Part shown: piece by piece, positions 5,622-8,129 of the stretch
Layout of the letters: the number at the start of each line of letters is the position of its first letter
Numbering within the stretch: the first letter of the stretch is position 1
Origin: a bacterium
Lineage (GTDB): Bacteria; Actinomycetota; Thermoleophilia; Solirubrobacterales; 70-9
Assembly (NCBI GenBank): GCA_002919115.1
Contig: PKER01000197.1
Location: 1 to 8,129 of the forward strand
DNA length: 8,129 nt
Reading direction: 5' to 3'
Translations under genes and position numbers: made by a program
The notes under the pieces: generated by a model
Databases searched by the model: none
What the model was told of the DNA's origin: nothing
What the model saw: the letters and a program-made list of their open reading frames with translations, nothing else

Positions 5622-6265
5622 GCGACAAGCCGTCCGTCGTGATCGTGGACGACCACGCGCTCTTCCGCGCGGGCGTGCGCGCGGAGCTCGAGGGGTTGGT
5701 CGAGATCGTCGGCGAGGCCGGGACGGTCGAGGAGGCGGTACGCACGATCACCGCGGCGAAGCCCGACGTCGTGCTGCTCGACGTCCACATGCCCGGAGGG
5801 GGCGGGGTGGAGGTGATCCGCCAGGTCGCGGAGACGGCGCCCGCGCAGCGCTTCCTCGCGCTCTCGGTCTCGGACGCCGCCGAGGACGTGATCGCGGTGA
5901 TCCGCGCCGGCGCGCGGGGCTACGTGACGAAGACGATCTCGGGCGAGGAGCTCGCCGACGCCATCCGGCGCGTGCGCGACGGAGACGCCGTGTTCTCCCC
6001 GCGCCTGGCGGGGTTCGTGCTGGACGCCTTCGCGGGCAAGATCTCCGAGGCCGAGGCCGACCCGGAGCTCGACCAGCTAACCCTGCGCGAGCGCGAGGTG
6101 CTGCGGCTGATCGCCCGCGGCTACCTCTACAAGGAGATCGCGCTCGAGCTGGGGATCTCGGCGAAGACCGTCGAGGCGCACGTCTCCGCGGTCCTGCGCA
6201 AGCTCCAGCTCTCCAACCGCCACGAGCTCAGCCGCTGGGCGGTGGAGCGGCGGCTGGTGGACTAG
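5618..6265 (+). CDS. NarL/FixJ-family response regulator
   Basis: The 215-residue protein is the partner of the upstream kinase. The receiver domain (about 6-120) has the acidic pair D11/D12, phosphoacceptor D55 in VVLLDVHMPG, S83 in the Ser/Thr switch position (ALSVSD) and K105 in GYVTKTISGEEL. The LuxR-type DNA-binding domain is at about 152-213: LTLREREVLRLIARGYLYKE, then IALELGISAKTVEAHVSAVL and RKLQLSNRHEL. All residues needed for phosphotransfer are present. ATG 5618 overlaps the kinase TGA as ATGA, and GGAGG (5606-5610) sits 7 bases upstream. Such regulators often control their own operon, but no target motif can be assigned here. The stop is 3 bases from the stop of the convergent gene. 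Confidence 0.96.
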   Translation: MSDKPSVVIVDDHALFRAGVRAELEGLVEIVGEAGTVEEAVRTITAAKPDVVLLDVHMPGGGGVEVIRQVAETAPAQRFLALSVSDAAEDVIAVIRAGARGYVTKTISGEELADAIRRVRDGDAVFSPRLAGFVLDAFAGKISEAEADPELDQLTLREREVLRLIARGYLYKEIALELGISAKTVEAHVSAVLRKLQLSNRHELSRWAVERRLVD

Positions 6266-6268
6266 CCC

Positions 6269-6589
6269 CTACCGCTCGGAGGGCGCAGCGTCGGCCGAAT
6301 CGCCCGCGCCGTCTGCAGCCGTGAAATCAACGGGCTCATCGTCAGCGAGATCGGCGGCCTGGGCCTGCGCGTTCAGCTGCTCGATCGTCATCTGCGCGGA
6401 GCGCTTGCCCAGCGAGCTGGGGAGGATCGACCCGAACACGAAAGCGTCGACGATCGCGATCGCGGCGATCAGCCCGGCGATCCACCGCTGATCGGGCAGA
6501 GCGAAAAACACCACGACGGCGGCGCCGAGGCCCCCGATCAGGGCGACGGTCGCGATCAAACCCCAGCGCGGCTCGTTGGACGGCGACAA
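6269..6589 (-). CDS. Small two-helix membrane protein of unknown function
   Basis: I do not recognise a family. The 106-residue product has two strong membrane helices, about 9-31 (WGLIATVALIGGLGAAVVVF...) and 36-56 (WIAGLIAAIAIVDAFVFGSI), joined by a short LPDQR loop. A soluble C-terminal tail is rich in Ala, Asp and Glu (QLNAQAQAADLADDEPVDF) and is probably disordered. Helices of this spacing usually place both ends on the same, probably cytoplasmic, side. The start is TTG at 6589-6587, backed by GGGAGG (6605-6600 on this strand) 10 bases upstream and a plausible promoter. The gene converges on the response regulator with only 3 bases between the stops. Nothing besides adjacency links it to the PspC module. 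Confidence 0.78.
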   Translation of the reverse strand: MSPSNEPRWGLIATVALIGGLGAAVVVFFALPDQRWIAGLIAAIAIVDAFVFGSILPSSLGKRSAQMTIEQLNAQAQAADLADDEPVDFTAADGAGDSADAAPSER

Positions 6590-6625
6590 GCGGCCTTTGC
6601 CTCCCTGCGATCGTGAACGCGGGCG

Positions 6626-6654
6626 AGCCTAACCCCTCCGCCCCTTGCGGGCAA
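6626..6654 (-). promoter_or_regulatory. Predicted promoter of the 106-residue membrane protein gene
   Basis: On the minus strand TTGCCC (complement of 6649-6654) and TAGGCT (complement of 6626-6631) are separated by exactly 17 bases. TAGGCT fits the TANNNT form common in GC-rich actinobacteria. Transcription would begin near 6619, giving a short leader that contains the GGGAGG at 6605-6600. Confidence 0.55.
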
Positions 6655-6680
6655 CCGCCGTGGGAGGCTTGCGCGTGCGG

Positions 6681-6769
6681 GCCGAAGGCCTCGGCGGTCA
6701 GCAGCGCGTCGCGCTGCGGCGCGTCCGTGTTGCGCGCTGAAGGGCGGCCCGTTGCGAGCGCTGGGCCCT
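6681..6769. repeat. Cluster of inverted repeats in the divergent intergenic region
   Basis: Three stem-forming repeats lie side by side. GCCGA (6681-6685) pairs with TCGGC (6691-6695). GCAGCGC (6701-6707) pairs perfectly with GCGCTGC (6711-6717) across a 3-base loop. A less compact pair lies in the AGGGCGGCCC...GGGCCCT stretch near 6740-6769. The 257 bases between the two divergent starts hold no convincing gene, only two promoters and these repeats. They could be operator sites, a structured RNA, a dispersed genomic repeat, or chance in GC-rich DNA. Confidence 0.35.
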
Positions 6770-6774
6770 CCGCA

Positions 6775-6804
6775 TTGGGCGTCCTCGGCGCCTGGTGGTA
6801 GGTT
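6775..6804 (+). promoter_or_regulatory. Predicted promoter of the YVTN propeller gene
   Basis: TTGGGC (6775-6780) and TAGGTT (6799-6804) are 18 bases apart. The -10 is preceded by TG (6796-6797) in the extended -10 position. Transcription from about 6811 would give a leader of roughly 36 bases before TTG 6847, carrying a G-rich ribosome-binding region (GGGGG at 6836-6840). A working-looking promoter suggests the reading frame is either still expressed or only recently inactivated. Confidence 0.5.
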
Positions 6805-6846
6805 TCGCCGGCGGAAAAGAGGCGAGAGATCACTTGGGGGTGGGGT

Positions 6847-8129
6847 TTGCAGCGATTCGTTCGCGTCCTGACGGCCGTTGCGGCGCTCTCTTCTTTCGGC
6901 TCGCTTTGGTTCGCCTCCGCCGCGGCGGCGCAGACGGGGCACACGGTGTACGCGGTCAATGCCACGGGCGACAAGCTCGTCGCGATCGAAGGCTCGACCG
7001 TCGTTGGTGAGGTCCCGGTCGGTCACCATCCCGCGACGGTCGCCGTCAGCCCCGACGGCAAGCGCGCCTAGGTCACCAACTACAGCGACGACACTGTCTC
7101 GCTGATCGACACGACGCCGAACGGGCCCGCCGTGCGGACCTTCCCGGTCGGTGACGGGCCCGTCGGGATCGCGCTCAGCCCGGACGGCTCCAGCGCCTAC
7201 GTCACCAACTACCGAGATGACACGGTCTCCGTCATCGATACGGAGCTGGCGGAGGCGGGCGGCGATCCCGTGGTCGCCACGATCCCGATCCCGCTCGGCA
7301 ATCCCTACGGGATCGCGGTCAGCCCCGACGGAAAGCGGGTCTACTCGATGAGCGTCATACCTGCGGTTGTCTCTGTGATCGACCCGTCGCTGGTCGAGCT
7401 GGGCCAAGACCCAGTGATCGGGACGGTCCAGGTCGGCCCGCTCTCCAGCGCGATCGCGGTGAGCCCTCACGGGACGCGTCTGTATGCCGCGGATACGGCG
7501 GGCGGCGCCGTCTCTGTCCTTGACCCCGAGAGCATCGGCTCGGGCCAGAGCCCTCTGATCGCCACCGTCCCCGTGGGAGAAGGCCCCAAGGGGATTGCCG
7601 TCAGCCCTGATGGTCGTTACGTGTACACCGCTGACGCAGGCGACGAGACCGTCTCCGTCATCGACACGACCAGGATCGGCACCGGTGGCGATCCGGTGAT
7701 CGCCAGCGTAGGCGTCGGTCGGGAGCCCACCTGGGTCTCCATTGCCCCGGACGGGAGCGCCGCCTACGTCCGCAACGCAGGGGACAACACGGTGAGCATC
7801 CTCGATCTGGCCTCTAATCCGCCACGGGTGGCAGAGACCGTCGAGATCGGCGGCAGCGGCAGTAACCATTGGTACGCAGGACTTGCGATCACGCCCAACC
7901 AGCCGCCCGAGGCTGGGCTATCAGCCCCCGCGAAAGCGCGTACCGGCGTCCCGGCTGAGTTCGACGTGTCCCCTCCCACGGACGACCTCGGCGTGCAAAC
8001 CGCCGTCCTCGACTTCGGCGACGGCACGACCAGGTCCGTTCCGGCGGGCGGCACCTTCAAGCACACCTACACCGAGCCCGGCACCTACGAGACGACGCTC
8101 ACCGTCGACGACGGCGAGGGCTGCGAGCC
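6847..8129 (+). pseudogene. Secreted YVTN beta-propeller/PKD protein, interrupted by an in-frame TAG, 3' end outside window
   Basis: From TTG 6847 the frame encodes a basic n-region and hydrophobic core (MQRFVRVLTAVAALSSFGSL) ending in ASAAAAQTG, a clear Sec signal peptide with a likely cleavage site near AAA|QT. A run of YVTN-type propeller blades follows. At codon 75 (7069-7071) the motif SPDGKRA is followed by TAG where the next repeats have Tyr (SPDGSSAYVTNY). After that one stop the same frame is open to the window end, with more blades to about 7905 and then a PKD-like domain (NQPPEAGL..., LDFGDGT, HTYTEPGTYETTLTVDDGEG). The protein would be exported; propeller and PKD domains usually bind proteins or glycans. 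TAC to TAG is a single change, so a recent nonsense mutation, a sequencing error or readthrough are all possible. Codon use is less strictly G/C-ending than in the neighbours. Confidence 0.85.
6946..7905 (+). repeat. Seven degenerate YVTN-type propeller repeats (43-49 codons each)
   Basis: The SPDG-like turn recurs in frame at 7048 (SPDG), 7177 (SPDG), 7321 (SPDG), 7462 (SPHG), 7603 (SPDG), 7744 (APDG) and 7891 (TPNQ). The steps are 43, 48, 47, 47, 47 and 49 codons. Each of the first six turns leads into a Y-x-x-N-like strand and a D-x-TVSVID-like strand. An extra leading strand set, VYAVNATGDKLVAIE, precedes the first turn. The count therefore suits a seven-bladed propeller whose first strands close the ring with the last turn. 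Conservation is at protein level; the DNA copies differ considerably. Confidence 0.75.

Noticed and set aside
6556..7869. 437-residue minus-strand open frame across the propeller gene
   Set aside because: Its repetitive HRD/GDR composition mirrors the propeller repeats read backwards, and it also runs over the 5' end of the small membrane gene. The sense frame has a signal peptide, blades and a PKD domain.
7132..8129. Intact shorter propeller gene starting at GTG 7132 after the TAG
   Set aside because: The start falls inside a blade, lacks a ribosome-binding site, and would lose the signal peptide and the ring-closing strands.

Overview
The window reads as chromosome from a very GC-rich bacterium, most likely an actinobacterium. 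The grounds are third codon positions that are almost all G or C, TANNNT-type -10 boxes, frequent GTG/TTG starts, a tRNA without an encoded CCA end, and a PspC-type sensor kinase paired with a LuxR-type regulator. A deep-branching actinobacterial lineage such as Thermoleophilia would fit, but that is inference. No phage, transposase, CRISPR array or rRNA was seen.

Layout. 1-963 (+): the tail of a probable parA, then a complete parB, so the window probably lies on the origin-proximal side of the chromosome. 974-1992 (-): pdxH (pyridoxamine 5'-phosphate oxidase) and a VOC/glyoxalase-fold protein whose start overlaps the pdxH stop; both run toward parB. 2047-2120 (+): a lone tRNA-Ile(GAT), divergent from pdxH, with promoters that appear to share bases. 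2263-2754 (+): a bifunctional-nuclease (DUF151) family protein behind a good promoter and a perfect inverted repeat over the predicted transcription start. 2920-6265 (+): four overlapping genes that look like one envelope-stress module: a PspC/LiaF-like multi-pass membrane protein, a 74-residue two-helix membrane protein, a PspC-domain histidine kinase and a NarL-type response regulator. 6269-6589 (-): a small two-helix membrane protein converging on the regulator. 6847-8129 (+): a secreted YVTN-type beta-propeller with a PKD domain, cut by one in-frame TAG and running off the window.

How the genes work together. ParA/ParB would segregate the chromosome. PdxH makes pyridoxal 5'-phosphate; its VOC partner has no deducible substrate. 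In the PspC module, the membrane proteins probably sense or modulate envelope stress, the kinase phosphorylates the regulator, and the regulator controls transcription, plausibly including its own operon. The propeller protein would be exported and act at or outside the cell surface if it is still made.

The points most worth checking are the single TAG in an otherwise intact propeller gene (it replaces a repeat-conserved tyrosine), the palindrome at the nuclease-family promoter, and the nested small membrane gene in the PspC operon. I found no clear wholly undescribed system; most genes belong to known families in recognisable arrangements.
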